DNA from: an uncultured Myxococcales bacterium
GTDB lineage: Bacteria > Myxococcota_A > UBA9042
Reading direction: 5' to 3'
DNA: 43,586 nt
Assembly: GCA_903929795.1 (NCBI GenBank)
Contig: CAIYWC010000166.1
Location: 1 to 43,586 of the forward strand
The notes under the pieces are model-generated. The model made no database searches, had not been told where the DNA came from, and was given only the letters and a program-made list of their open reading frames with translations. The position numbers and the translations under genes were made by a program. The stretch's first letter is position 1. Every line of letters starts with the position of its first letter. This document shows positions 6,781 to 16,261 of this stretch, piece after piece.

Positions 6781-8319
6781 ATGAATGCTAAGATCAATAA
6801 TGCGACCTTCGCCTTCATTGCACTCTTGGGTGTCGCCGCCGTCGTCCTGGCCATCAGCTCGCTGTCCTGGGAGTATGAACACGACACGCCTTTGCTTCAA
6901 TACACAGGCTTGCTCATTGTCAAGTTCGGCATGATCCCGTATAGAGATTTCTTCGAAACAAGCATGCCAGGCGTGTTTTTGTTCCACAGCGCCATCATCT
7001 ATCTATTTGGCTCAGGAGACGCTGCATTCGCCTGTGTCAATCTGATATTCATAGGCTTCATTCTTCTCATGTCGTGGCTCTATTTGGCACGAATCGATCA
7101 GACAACAGCCACTGCTTTTGTCCCGCTATACGCCGTTGTCTACTTTGTCGGCGGCCCTGGGATGATACTGCAACGAGATTTTTTGGCTATCCTACCCATC
7201 ATTACAGCCATGGCGTTGGTCGCCGCGGGGTGGCCGCGCAAGTTATGGATGCGACAGGGGATGTGCGGTTTGTTATTGGGCGCAGCCGCTCTCATAAAAC
7301 CGCAGCTCGCGCTCGGCGGCCCACTCGTGCTGCTCGCGGATATTCTCCTGGACGCAATAGAAAAGCGACGCAGCGGAATTCCGCTGAAGAAAATCGATTA
7401 TTTCATTACGGCTGGCTCCGCTGCAGCTGGAACTGCAATCCCCGTCGCCATCACGATCAAGTGGCTGGCCGCCAATGGCGCGCTTGAGGATTTCTTGTTT
7501 GTGATCAGGGAGTATTTACCACTCCATATCCAACAGAGTTTTGGCCATGTCTTCCTTCCGTCAGGTCAACGAGCATGGTACGTGGCGCGCTGGGCTCTTC
7601 GCGCCAATGGATACTTGTACTTGGCGCCAATTCCTCTGCTCTGTGCGTTTGGTGCGTGGCAGATTTGGAAACTTGACACCAAGAAAGGCATATTGCTCTC
7701 GCTGGCGTTTGGAATGACGCTCGTATACGGCCTCACCCCGGCGATTTCCGGTCAATTCTGGCCCTATCATTATATGCCCCTTATCTTCTTCCTTACAATG
7801 ACAATCAGCCTGCTGCTCTATGTGTCGCTGTTGAACGAAAACTCTCGATTTCGACTGATAGCATTGCGCACGGCGTTCGTCGCTGGGTCAATCATCCTCA
7901 TTGCGAAAGGGTCGGCGCTTACCGAGTTTGGACATAACCGCGCCAAACAAGGCCGTGTAGACCGGATCGTTAAGGCGATGCAGGCCAATCTGCGTCCAGG
8001 AGACACCGTACAGCCAATCGACTGGACTGATGGAGTCATCCACGCAATGTTGAGGCTGGAGTTGCCAATTGCGACGCCATTTTTGTACGATTATCATTTT
8101 CATCATAATGTAAATACTGTCGCCATCCAAACAATCCGACGGCGTTTCATGGCCGCCTTCGACAAAGCGGCACCGACATTATTGGTTGAGGCTCCCAATC
8201 GCCACAAAGTGTCAGGCCGTGATACCGACGCTGCTTTTCCAGCCTTTGATAGTGTCGTGGCGCAAAAATACAGTCTCGTCTACCAAGAGCAGGACTTTCG
8301 AATTTTCCGCAAGAAATAG
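6781..8319 (+). CDS. Polytopic membrane glycosyltransferase-like protein (GT-C/GT39-like), lower GC than neighbours
   Basis: A 512-residue protein with an N-terminal membrane segment (about 8-28) and about nine further spans up to residue 380, then a soluble tail. The first extracytoplasmic loop reads 'YEHDTPLLQYTG' and 'GMIPYRDFFETSMPG', matching the D/E-rich loop and '[IV]PYRD.....PG' signature of GT39/GT83-like GT-C enzymes that transfer sugars from polyprenyl donors to lipids or proteins. A weak AAAGG lies about 13 bases before the ATG. Codon use is clearly different from the window: many A/T third positions and Asn, Lys and Ile residues. That fits horizontal acquisition, as does the gene-poor kilobase before it. 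It converges on the efflux operon. Confidence 0.78.
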   Translation: MNAKINNATFAFIALLGVAAVVLAISSLSWEYEHDTPLLQYTGLLIVKFGMIPYRDFFETSMPGVFLFHSAIIYLFGSGDAAFACVNLIFIGFILLMSWLYLARIDQTTATAFVPLYAVVYFVGGPGMILQRDFLAILPIITAMALVAAGWPRKLWMRQGMCGLLLGAAALIKPQLALGGPLVLLADILLDAIEKRRSGIPLKKIDYFITAGSAAAGTAIPVAITIKWLAANGALEDFLFVIREYLPLHIQQSFGHVFLPSGQRAWYVARWALRANGYLYLAPIPLLCAFGAWQIWKLDTKKGILLSLAFGMTLVYGLTPAISGQFWPYHYMPLIFFLTMTISLLLYVSLLNENSRFRLIALRTAFVAGSIILIAKGSALTEFGHNRAKQGRVDRIVKAMQANLRPGDTVQPIDWTDGVIHAMLRLELPIATPFLYDYHFHHNVNTVAIQTIRRRFMAAFDKAAPTLLVEAPNRHKVSGRDTDAAFPAFDSVVAQKYSLVYQEQDFRIFRKK

Positions 8320-8465
8320 CGATGTCGCCGGGAGGTAGCGGTAGCCCGAATCCTGCGTCCGAAGGCTCGCGGTCTGAACGGAGGACTTGGCGCGGCGGAC
8401 GTCCATGCTTGGCCGACGATGCAGCGGGGCCAATTCGGCGACCGCTTCGTCGGCCGCTCGCGCCG

Positions 8466-9707
8466 CTACGGCAATTCGCCGCGGGCGACCAGCGCTTCCA
8501 GCCACGACTGGCGGACCGCGTCTTCAGCAACGACGACGGCCGTCGCAGCATCGCGGGCGCGGCGCTCGGCGTCCACGACGTCCAGATTTGTCGTCGCACC
8601 GGCTTGCCACGCGAGCTGCGCCAGCCGCAGGCCTTCATTGGCCCAATTCAGCACGTCCTTGGTGGCCTGGAGCGACGCCTCCGCCGCGTGCCATGCCGCC
8701 AGCGCCGCGCGCTCGTCCGCGGCGATCTGCCGCAGCAGCCCGGCTTTTTGCACGTCCAGCTGCGCGACGGCCGACTCGCGTTCATGGCGCTGGCCCGCGC
8801 GCCCGCCCCACTCGAACACCGGCATTGTCAGCACCAGCTGCGCCTGCAGGCCCGCGGTCGGCACGGTCGGCAGCGCAGGCAGCTGGGTAAACGGCGTCAC
8901 GGTGGCGTAAATTGCCGGCAGCCAATCCGCGTAGCTGTCCGCGACGACGCGCGACGCTGCGTGCTGCCGCTGCGTCACCGCCCGGACGTCCGGACGCGCC
9001 AGCGGCTCCGCCTGGGACGGCGTCAGCGCCAGTGGCATCGGGCAATCGCCTGCGGGAATCACCGGCTCGGCGGTGTCGGTCAAAAAGGCCAGCTGTTCCC
9101 GCATCTTGGCCAGCAGCACGCCGTTGGCCTTGACAAGCGCGTCCGCCTGCGCGACCTCCTGCGCCGCCCGCACCGTGTCCAGCTGGTTGCCGAGGCCGCC
9201 TTTGCGGCGCTGCTGGGCAAAACCCAAGTGTTTTTCGGCCGTTGCTTTGCTGCGCTCCAGCACGTCGATCTGCCGTTCCGCCGCAAGCAGCGATAGCCAC
9301 AGCCGCGCCGTCGCGACGCCGACCTGCCAGCGCGCATCCAGCGCCGCCGCTTGCGCCACCGTCGCCGTGTCCTCCGCGTGATTCCACGCCACCCAGCGCT
9401 GCGGCACCAGCACCGGCACCGTCAGCACAAGCGCGCCGTAGCCCTGCGTCGCTGGGAGCAGCACCGTCGCGCCGGACATCCGGCTGCCATCCAGCTGCGT
9501 GAACTGGCCCAGCAGCGCGACGTTGGGCAGCGCGGTCGACTTCGCCTGCTCCAGCTGCGCCTGCGCGCGGGCCACGTCGGTCAGCGCCTGCAGCACGTTC
9601 GGGTGCGTGTCCTGGGCGCGCTGTACCGATTCGTGCAGCGTCAGCGGCACGTCCGCGTGACCCAGCGCCGGCCAGCCAAGCAGCAAAATCGCCGCCAGAA
9701 TCCTCAC
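8466..9707 (-). CDS. TolC-family outer-membrane channel of an RND efflux system
   Basis: A 413-residue outer-membrane efflux protein. The GTG at 9707 overlaps the adaptor's TGA as GTGA and opens a signal peptide 'VRILAAILLLGWPALGHA'. The mature part shows the two coiled-coil repeats of the OEP fold: 'SVQRAQDTHPNVLQALTDVA' early and 'LRQIAADERAALAAWHAAEA' late, each with long Ala/Gln helices. It is the third gene of the operon after the pump and adaptor, and would form the exit duct across the outer membrane. Length is close to the family norm. The substrate cannot be deduced. Confidence 0.88.
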   Translation of the reverse strand: MRILAAILLLGWPALGHADVPLTLHESVQRAQDTHPNVLQALTDVARAQAQLEQAKSTALPNVALLGQFTQLDGSRMSGATVLLPATQGYGALVLTVPVLVPQRWVAWNHAEDTATVAQAAALDARWQVGVATARLWLSLLAAERQIDVLERSKATAEKHLGFAQQRRKGGLGNQLDTVRAAQEVAQADALVKANGVLLAKMREQLAFLTDTAEPVIPAGDCPMPLALTPSQAEPLARPDVRAVTQRQHAASRVVADSYADWLPAIYATVTPFTQLPALPTVPTAGLQAQLVLTMPVFEWGGRAGQRHERESAVAQLDVQKAGLLRQIAADERAALAAWHAAEASLQATKDVLNWANEGLRLAQLAWQAGATTNLDVVDAERRARDAATAVVVAEDAVRQSWLEALVARGELP

Positions 9708-10825
9708 TTTTTGCCATCCTTTGCGAGCTGAGCGACCGGGCGGACCTTCATGCCGTCGACAAGTTCTTCGCCGCTGGAGAGCGCCACGCGGTCGCCGGGC
9801 TTGACGTCGCCGTCGATGCGGGCTTTCGCGCCGTCGTGATCCAGCACGCGCACTGGCCGCAGCTGCACGCGTGCATCCGCGCCCACGACCGCCACAAACG
9901 TCAGCGGCCCGCGGACAATCAGCGCCTCGGCCGCCACTTGCGTCTGCGGCTGCTGGTGCACCGTCCACGCCACGTCCACGAAAGCGCCCGCCGAGAAGCG
10001 CCCGTCGCGGTTGTCCACGTCGATCTCCGCGAGCAGCGATCGCGATCGCGCGTCCAGCTCGCCCGCCAGCCGCGACACCTTGGCATTCACGGCTGTTTCC
10101 GGGTGGTTCGGTGCGCTGACTGTCACGCCGTCGCCGAGGTGCACAACCGCCGCGTCGTCCTGGCTCAGGTAGACGCTCACGCGCAGCTTGTCGATGTCGG
10201 ACACCCGCACCACCGGCAGCGCGCTCGTCTGCGCCGACGTCGCCGCCTGCAGCAGCGCGCCCGGGTCGGCAAACCGCGCCGTCACCACGCCGTCAAAGGG
10301 CGCGCGCACATTGCGGTATTCCCGCTGGGACGCCAGCGACGCCACCTGCGCGTCCGCCACCGCAGCCGCCGACTTGGCCGTGTCCGCCTCCTGCACCGAC
10401 ACCACGCCCGGCGCCGCCAGTTTCTGCGCGCGGTTGGCCAGGGACGTGCGGTTCTGCGCATCCGCTTTGGCCGCCTTCAGCTGCTGGTCCAGCTCCGGCA
10501 CGTCCAGCACCGCGATGACGTCGCCCGCGACGACCCGCGAGCCGCGATCCACACGGATTTCATGCAGATAGCCGCTGACCTTGGCGTAGACCGTCGTCGT
10601 CAGCCACGGCCGCGCCTCGCCGATCAGCCGCACCACCCGCGTCGGCGGCGAGGCCTCCGCCACTCCCACCGAAACCGCTGGAATTCCGCCGTCGTCCACG
10701 GGCTTTGCTGCGGAAAGCTGCGCCGCCGCACGCGTGTTCAGGCGCGTGACGCCCTGCCAGGCCGCGGCGAGCGCCAGCAAGCCAAGCGCGAAGAACAACA
10801 AGCTCTGCCACCACGGCCGTTTCAT
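9704..10825 (-). CDS. RND efflux periplasmic adaptor (HlyD/membrane-fusion protein)
   Basis: A 373-residue adaptor. A short N-terminal membrane anchor (about 8-24) is followed by the half-lipoyl motif 'AKVSGYLHEIRVDRGSRV' (about 80-97), an alpha-helical hairpin rich in Ala/Gln (about 112-165), the second half-lipoyl segment 'YRNVRAPFDGVVTARFADPG', and a beta-barrel domain ending in 'VKPGDRVALSSGEELVDGMK'. It bridges the inner-membrane pump and the TolC-like channel. The ATG overlaps the pump's stop codon by ATGA, and its own stop overlaps the channel start, so the three are probably translated together. Confidence 0.92.
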   Translation of the reverse strand: MKRPWWQSLLFFALGLLALAAAWQGVTRLNTRAAAQLSAAKPVDDGGIPAVSVGVAEASPPTRVVRLIGEARPWLTTTVYAKVSGYLHEIRVDRGSRVVAGDVIAVLDVPELDQQLKAAKADAQNRTSLANRAQKLAAPGVVSVQEADTAKSAAAVADAQVASLASQREYRNVRAPFDGVVTARFADPGALLQAATSAQTSALPVVRVSDIDKLRVSVYLSQDDAAVVHLGDGVTVSAPNHPETAVNAKVSRLAGELDARSRSLLAEIDVDNRDGRFSAGAFVDVAWTVHQQPQTQVAAEALIVRGPLTFVAVVGADARVQLRPVRVLDHDGAKARIDGDVKPGDRVALSSGEELVDGMKVRPVAQLAKDGKK

Positions 10826-13800
10826 GACATCGCCTCCGCCGCTGCGCCCGCCGATTCTTCGGCAAACCGCGCGTCCAGTTCATTCGCCCGCGGCGGTGCG
10901 CGCCGCAGCAACGTGTAGATGACCGGCACGAGAAAAAGCGTCACCAGCGTCGCCATCAGCAGCCCGCCAATCACCGCGCGGCCCAGCGGCGCGTTCTGCT
11001 CGCCGCCCTCACCGTGGCCGATCGCCATCGGCAACATGCCCAAAATCATCGCCAATGCCGTCATCAGCACCGGTCTCAGCCGCGTGCGCCCCGCCGCGAG
11101 CGCGCCGTTCAGCGCGTCCACGCCGGTTTCCGCCCGGTAATCATTGGCAAAACTCACCAGCAGGATCGCGTTCGCCACCGCGATGCCCACCGCCATGATG
11201 GCGCCCATCAGCGACTCCACGTTCAGCGTCGTGCCCGTCTCCGCCAGCATCCAGAGCACGCCGACCAGCGCGCCCGGGACGGCCGTCAGGATAATCAGCG
11301 GATCAACCCAGGTCTGGAACAGCACGACCATCAGCAGATAGACCAGCAGGATCGCCAAAATCAGCCCTGTTCCCATGGTCTTGAACGACGCGCGCATGAC
11401 CTCAGGTTGGCCGTGCAGCGTCACCCGCACGCCCGGCGGCAGCGGGCCCAAATGGCCGATCGCCTTGTCGACCGCGTCCGCCACGTGGCCGAGATCGCGG
11501 CCGGCGAGGTTCGCGTCCACGTGAAGCACGCGCTGCACGGTCGCGTGGCTCACTTGGTTCAGGGACGTCCGCGGCGTCACGCGCGCGATGCTGCCAAGGC
11601 GAATCGTCGGCGCTTCCGGCACCGCGGTCGGCCCGCGCACGTCGGCTGGCGGCAGCAGCTGGCTCGCCGCGGGCGTGGTGACCGGAATCTGCGCCAAGTC
11701 TTCTACGGAATGGATTTCCCCCAGCGGCACGCGCACCACAACCGGATAGTTCACATTGTTGATTGGATTCACATAAAAATTCGGGGAAACCAGCGCGCTC
11801 GACGACAGCGCAATGAGCACCGCGTTCGCCACGTCCCGCTGCGCCAGGCCCAGCTCCGCCGCGCGCATCCGGTCCACGTCCACCTGCAGGCCCGGGTACG
11901 CCAGCGTCTCCGGAATCCGCACGTCGACGATGCCCGGAATCGTGCGCAGCTCCGCCACAAGCTTGCCCGCCAACTCCATGGACTTGTTGAGATCGCGCCC
12001 CTCGATCTCCACGTCGATCGGCGCCGCGACGCCAAAATTCACAACCTGGCTGACGATGTCCGCCGGCTGGAACCAGAACGTCGAGCCCGGAAACTGCGCC
12101 GGCAGTCGTCGCCGCAGCGCCTGCATGTAGCCTTCCGACGGCGCGTGCCCGGAATTCAGGGCGATCAGCAGTTCCGCGTCCATTCCCGAGGTATTTTCCG
12201 TCTGCACAAACGCGAGGTTGAAAAACAGCGGCACGCCGATCATCGCGTTCAGCGTCCGCAGCTCAGCCGCCGGAATTGTTTGGCGAATTTCGGCCTCAAT
12301 GCGCGTCACAAGCTTGTCGGTTTCCTCGACGCGCATGCCCGCGGGCGCCCGCACGTGCAGCTTCATCAAGCCGGTGTCGACCTGCGGGAAAAAGTCCGTG
12401 CCGATCGCGCCGGGCAGCAGCAGCGTCAGCGCGCCGATGGCCGAGGCGATCAGCAGCGTCGCGAACCGGTGGTGCAGCACCAGATCCAGCAGCCACACGT
12501 ACGCGGTCTGCAGGCCGCCGAACGCCCATTCACGGAACTTCCCGAAAAGACTCAGGTGTTCCTCGCCCAAGTGCTCGCCGCCCATGAGCATGCGCGCCAG
12601 CACGGGCACCAGCGTGCGCGAGAGAAACCACGATGCGAGCATCGACAGCACCACCGCCAGCGCCAACGGCACGAACAGGTAGCGCGACGGGCCGACCAGC
12701 AGCGCGACAGGAAAAAACACGATGCAAATCGCCAGCGTAGCGACGATCGCCGGCACCGCGACCTGGTGCGCGCCGTCGAGGATCGCGACCGTCAGCGGCT
12801 TGCCCAAGTGTCTGTTTCTGTGGATATTTTCGACCTCCACCGTCGCGTCGTCGACCAGCATGCCGATCGCGAGCGACAGCCCGCCGAGCGTCATGATGTT
12901 CAGCGTCTGGCCCAGCAGCTTCAGGCCGATCACGCCGACCAGGATCGCCAGCGGAATCGACGTGCAGACGATGAGCACGCTGCGCCAGCTGCCGAGGAAC
13001 GCCAAAATCATCAAGGAAACCAGCAGGGACGCCAGCGCCGCCTCCTTGAGCACGTCGGCGATCGCCCGGCGCACGAACGCCGACTGGTCAAAGTCGATCT
13101 TCAGCTCCAGCCCCTGCGGCGCCGCGGCCTGGATCTGCGGCAGCATCGCCCGCGCCGCGTCGACAACCGCCAGCGTCGAGGCGTCGGATTTGCGCAGGAT
13201 TGTCAGGTAGGTAGCGCGGCGGCCGTCCACGTGCACGATGTTGGTCTGGTCGGCAAAAGCGTCGCGCACTTTCGCCACTTCGCCCAGAAGCGTCGGCGCC
13301 CCGCTGGCGATTCGCATGGGAATCTTTTCAAAATCAGCGAGTTGCGGCGGGCTGGAATTCATGAACACGTTGTATTCCGTGTCGCCCATCCGCGCCGTGC
13401 CCGCGGGCACAATCAGGTTCGAGCTCTGCAGCGCGTTGACGACGTCCACCGGCGACAACCCGCGCGCCTGCAGCGCCGCGAGGTTGAGATCCACGTCCAC
13501 CTGGCGCTGGCGGCCGCCAAAAGGCGCCGGCGTCGACAGACCTGGAACGGTGAACAATTTCAGGCGGATAAAGTTCAGACCGTAATCAAAAATCTTGTCT
13601 TCGGACAGCGTGCGCGACGACGCCGTCAGCTGCGCCACGGGCACATTGGACGCATTGAACTGGACGATGACCGGCGGCTGCATCCCCGGCGGCATGATCC
13701 GCAGCGCCGTGTTGGACGACGCGCTGATCTGGGCAATCGCCGCGCCGATGTCCGTGCCGGGCTGGAAGTAGACTTTCAGGAGCGCGAGGCCGGGAATCGA

Positions 13801-14052
13801 TTTGGATTCAATGCGTTCAATGCCGCTGACGGCGGTGGAGTAGCTGCGCTCGGAGATGAAGGTGACGCGGCGCTCGACGTCCTCGGCTGGCAAGCCGTTG
13901 TACTGCCAGACGACGGCGACAACGGGGATGTCGATGACCGGGAACACGTCCACGAGCATGGCGCGAATCGACAGGCCGCCGCCCAGGAGGATGAGCGCGG
14001 CGAGGACGGCGACGGTGTACGGGCGACGGAGCGCGAGACGGACAATCCACAT
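10822..14052 (-). CDS. RND-superfamily efflux pump (AcrB/HAE1-like permease)
   Basis: A 1076-residue inner-membrane proton-driven pump, full length for the family. The ATG at 14052 ('MWIVRLALRRPYTV') precedes TM1. Two periplasmic loops of about 300 residues follow TM1 and TM7. The TM4 relay 'LVDDATVEVENIHRN' has the paired Asp residues D401 and D402 that carry protons in AcrB-type pumps. 'LGQTLNIMTLGGLSLAIGM' just before it is also typical. The paired Asp favours drug or hydrophobic-compound export over the heavy-metal (CusA) type, which lacks this arrangement. First gene of the operon; no clear Shine-Dalgarno is visible. It is divergent from the acyltransferase at 14267, with a 214-bp gap in which I saw no convincing repressor operator. 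Confidence 0.92.
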   Translation of the reverse strand: MWIVRLALRRPYTVAVLAALILLGGGLSIRAMLVDVFPVIDIPVVAVVWQYNGLPAEDVERRVTFISERSYSTAVSGIERIESKSIPGLALLKVYFQPGTDIGAAIAQISASSNTALRIMPPGMQPPVIVQFNASNVPVAQLTASSRTLSEDKIFDYGLNFIRLKLFTVPGLSTPAPFGGRQRQVDVDLNLAALQARGLSPVDVVNALQSSNLIVPAGTARMGDTEYNVFMNSSPPQLADFEKIPMRIASGAPTLLGEVAKVRDAFADQTNIVHVDGRRATYLTILRKSDASTLAVVDAARAMLPQIQAAAPQGLELKIDFDQSAFVRRAIADVLKEAALASLLVSLMILAFLGSWRSVLIVCTSIPLAILVGVIGLKLLGQTLNIMTLGGLSLAIGMLVDDATVEVENIHRNRHLGKPLTVAILDGAHQVAVPAIVATLAICIVFFPVALLVGPSRYLFVPLALAVVLSMLASWFLSRTLVPVLARMLMGGEHLGEEHLSLFGKFREWAFGGLQTAYVWLLDLVLHHRFATLLIASAIGALTLLLPGAIGTDFFPQVDTGLMKLHVRAPAGMRVEETDKLVTRIEAEIRQTIPAAELRTLNAMIGVPLFFNLAFVQTENTSGMDAELLIALNSGHAPSEGYMQALRRRLPAQFPGSTFWFQPADIVSQVVNFGVAAPIDVEIEGRDLNKSMELAGKLVAELRTIPGIVDVRIPETLAYPGLQVDVDRMRAAELGLAQRDVANAVLIALSSSALVSPNFYVNPINNVNYPVVVRVPLGEIHSVEDLAQIPVTTPAASQLLPPADVRGPTAVPEAPTIRLGSIARVTPRTSLNQVSHATVQRVLHVDANLAGRDLGHVADAVDKAIGHLGPLPPGVRVTLHGQPEVMRASFKTMGTGLILAILLVYLLMVVLFQTWVDPLIILTAVPGALVGVLWMLAETGTTLNVESLMGAIMAVGIAVANAILLVSFANDYRAETGVDALNGALAAGRTRLRPVLMTALAMILGMLPMAIGHGEGGEQNAPLGRAVIGGLLMATLVTLFLVPVIYTLLRRAPPRANELDARFAEESAGAAAEAMS

Positions 14053-14266
14053 GCACGGGAGACCGGGCGCGGAGACAGCGCCCGCGCGTAGACAACCACA
14101 CTGGCTCCAAGCGTCAATGGCGGATTTGTAAAGTTGTAGCAACGCGGCGATTTTGGGCGCTACGCACGCGCTTGACTGGCCTGAGCGGCGGAGACAGACT
14201 CGGCCGGTCCCGTGAACGCAGGCGCGCGGGCTGGCGGCGGCCGGCGAAGCGAGCGAGGCGACCCAA

Positions 14267-16231
14267 GTGGCGACAGAGGCCCAGCAGCGCGACAAGCAGT
14301 CGGATTTTCGCCCGGATATCGAGGGGTTGCGCGCCGTCGCAATTCTTTTGGTCATCCTGTACCACGCGCACGTGCCCGGCGTCGCGGGCGGCTACATCGG
14401 CGTCGACGTCTTTTTCGCCCTGTCCGGCTACCTGATTACCGGCATTCTGGCGCGGGAATTCCAGACCAAGGGTCGCATCGACTTCTGGCGCTTCTACGCC
14501 CGCCGCGTGCGCCGTCTGCTGCCGGCAGCGTCGCTGGTGGTGCTTGTGGTCCTGCTGCTGGGCCGCACGTTGTACGCGCCGGGCGAGCTGTGGCCGCTGG
14601 CGACCCAGAGCGCGGCAACCTCGCTGTATCTTTCGAATATTCCGTTCATTCTCAGCGCCACGGACTACCTCGCGCTGGGTCAGGAGCACAGCCCGCTGCT
14701 GCACACCTGGTCGCTGGCGGTGGAGGAGCAGTTCTACTTGATCTGGCCCGCGGCGGTGGCGCTGGCGCTGCGGCTGGCGGCGGGGCGGCGGTGGCTGGGG
14801 CTGTGGCCGCTGGGGGTGCTGACGGTCGCGTCGCTGGTCCTGAGCACCGTTTGGACCCGCACGGAGCCCATCTGGGCGTTCTTCGCCATGCCGGCGCGCG
14901 TCTGGGAATTCGCGTTCGGCGCCTTCGCCGCGCTCTTGCCGCTGACCGCGTTGGAAGCCCGCTTCAGCGGTGCAATCGGCTGGCTCGCGCTTGGCGGAAT
15001 CTGCGTCGGCGCAAGCGTATTTGCCAGCACGACGCCCTTTCCCGGCAGCGCGGCGCTGGTCCCCGTGCTTGGCGTCGCCTTGCTCGTGCGGGCCACGGCT
15101 ACTGCGCCCAGCGCGGGCGTCGGCCAACTGCTGGGCCTCGCGTCGATGCAGACCCTCGGCCGCCTGTCCTATTCCTGGTACCTGTGGCACTGGCCGCTGC
15201 TGGTTTTCGCGCGCCATCGCGGTTGGGTTGGCGGCGCTTGGTCCGGGCTGGCGGTATGCGGCCTCGCGCTCGCGCTCGCGCAGCTGACCTTCGTGCTTGT
15301 CGAGTCGCCGGTGCGTCAGGCCAGGACGCTCGTCGCGCGGCCGGCTGTCGCCGTGCTGGCGGGCATCTTGCTGTCCGCGGGCGTGGCCGGCGTAGCGCTC
15401 GGCGTGCGGCAACTGTGCGTCAATACGCTGGAATCTGCGCCATTCGCCCCGCTGCACCGCGCCACCGAACCGACGCACTTGCAGACGCGCGGCTGCCAGC
15501 TTGGGTACGCGGAGACGGCGAACCGGACGGCGTGCGATTTCGGCCCGGCCGACGCGGCGCAAACCATTGTACTCTTTGGCGATTCTCACGCGGCGCAGTG
15601 GTTCGCCGGGCTGGAAGTGGTCGCCGCGCAAGCCGGTTGGCGCCTGCGGGTGCGCGTCAAGTCGGAGTGCCCATCGGTCGATACCGCCGTGTTTTCAACA
15701 AAGTTGCGGCGGGAGTACACGGAATGCGCGACCTGGCGGCGGCTGACCATCGCCGAGCTGACGCAGCAGCCTGGTCAGCTGATTGTGCTCGCGAATTCAC
15801 GCGGTTATCTGGCGCCGGACGGGGTCACGCTGGCGGACTGGCAGGCAGGGCTGGCGCACACCGCGCGGCAGGTCGCGCAGGCGGGCCAACACGTTGTGAT
15901 CCTGCGGGATTCGCCGCGCCCCGGCCTGGATGTACCCAACTGCCTGGCAAGCCGGACCTGGCCGTGGCTGCCCGCGACGCAGCCGTGCGATGTGCCGCGC
16001 GCGACGGCGCTCAGCGACGCCGTGTGGCACGCGGAGACGGCGGCCGTGGCGGGGCTGGCGCACGTGCGGGTTCTGGATTTGACGCCGCACATTTGCCCGG
16101 GCGATCCGTGTCCGGCGATGGCGGGCGCGACGCTGATTTACGCTGACAGCAACCACCTGACCGCAGATTTCGCCGCCGGGCTGGCACCGGAGCTGCGCGC
16201 CGGACTGACCGCCGCGCTGGCCGCGCCGTAA
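14267..16231 (+). CDS. OafA/YrhL-like membrane O-acyltransferase with C-terminal SGNH domain
   Basis: A 654-residue protein starting at GTG. Residues 15-385 form an acyltransferase-3 domain with about ten spans: 'FRPDIEGLRAVAILLVILYH' (His33 is the family's catalytic-type His), 'GGYIGVDVFFALSGYLIT', 'LLHTWSLAVEEQFYLIWP' and 'SYSWYLWHWPLLVF'. The periplasmic tail is an SGNH hydrolase-like domain with the nucleophile block 'LFGDSHAAQW' (Ser440) and the D/H pair in 'DSNHLT' (D627, H630). The architecture matches enzymes that O-acetylate surface polysaccharides or peptidoglycan: the membrane half brings acyl groups across and the SGNH half places them. It lies between the efflux operon and the secreted hydrolases. 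Confidence 0.9.
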   Translation: MATEAQQRDKQSDFRPDIEGLRAVAILLVILYHAHVPGVAGGYIGVDVFFALSGYLITGILAREFQTKGRIDFWRFYARRVRRLLPAASLVVLVVLLLGRTLYAPGELWPLATQSAATSLYLSNIPFILSATDYLALGQEHSPLLHTWSLAVEEQFYLIWPAAVALALRLAAGRRWLGLWPLGVLTVASLVLSTVWTRTEPIWAFFAMPARVWEFAFGAFAALLPLTALEARFSGAIGWLALGGICVGASVFASTTPFPGSAALVPVLGVALLVRATATAPSAGVGQLLGLASMQTLGRLSYSWYLWHWPLLVFARHRGWVGGAWSGLAVCGLALALAQLTFVLVESPVRQARTLVARPAVAVLAGILLSAGVAGVALGVRQLCVNTLESAPFAPLHRATEPTHLQTRGCQLGYAETANRTACDFGPADAAQTIVLFGDSHAAQWFAGLEVVAAQAGWRLRVRVKSECPSVDTAVFSTKLRREYTECATWRRLTIAELTQQPGQLIVLANSRGYLAPDGVTLADWQAGLAHTARQVAQAGQHVVILRDSPRPGLDVPNCLASRTWPWLPATQPCDVPRATALSDAVWHAETAAVAGLAHVRVLDLTPHICPGDPCPAMAGATLIYADSNHLTADFAAGLAPELRAGLTAALAAP

Positions 16232-16261
16232 CCGCCGCCGTCGTCCCGCACTTCGATCCCG

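Noticed and set aside
11014..14091. A 1025-codon open frame opposite the RND pump gene
   Set aside because: His/Arg/Gln-rich shadow of the pump's codons; no RBS or motif.
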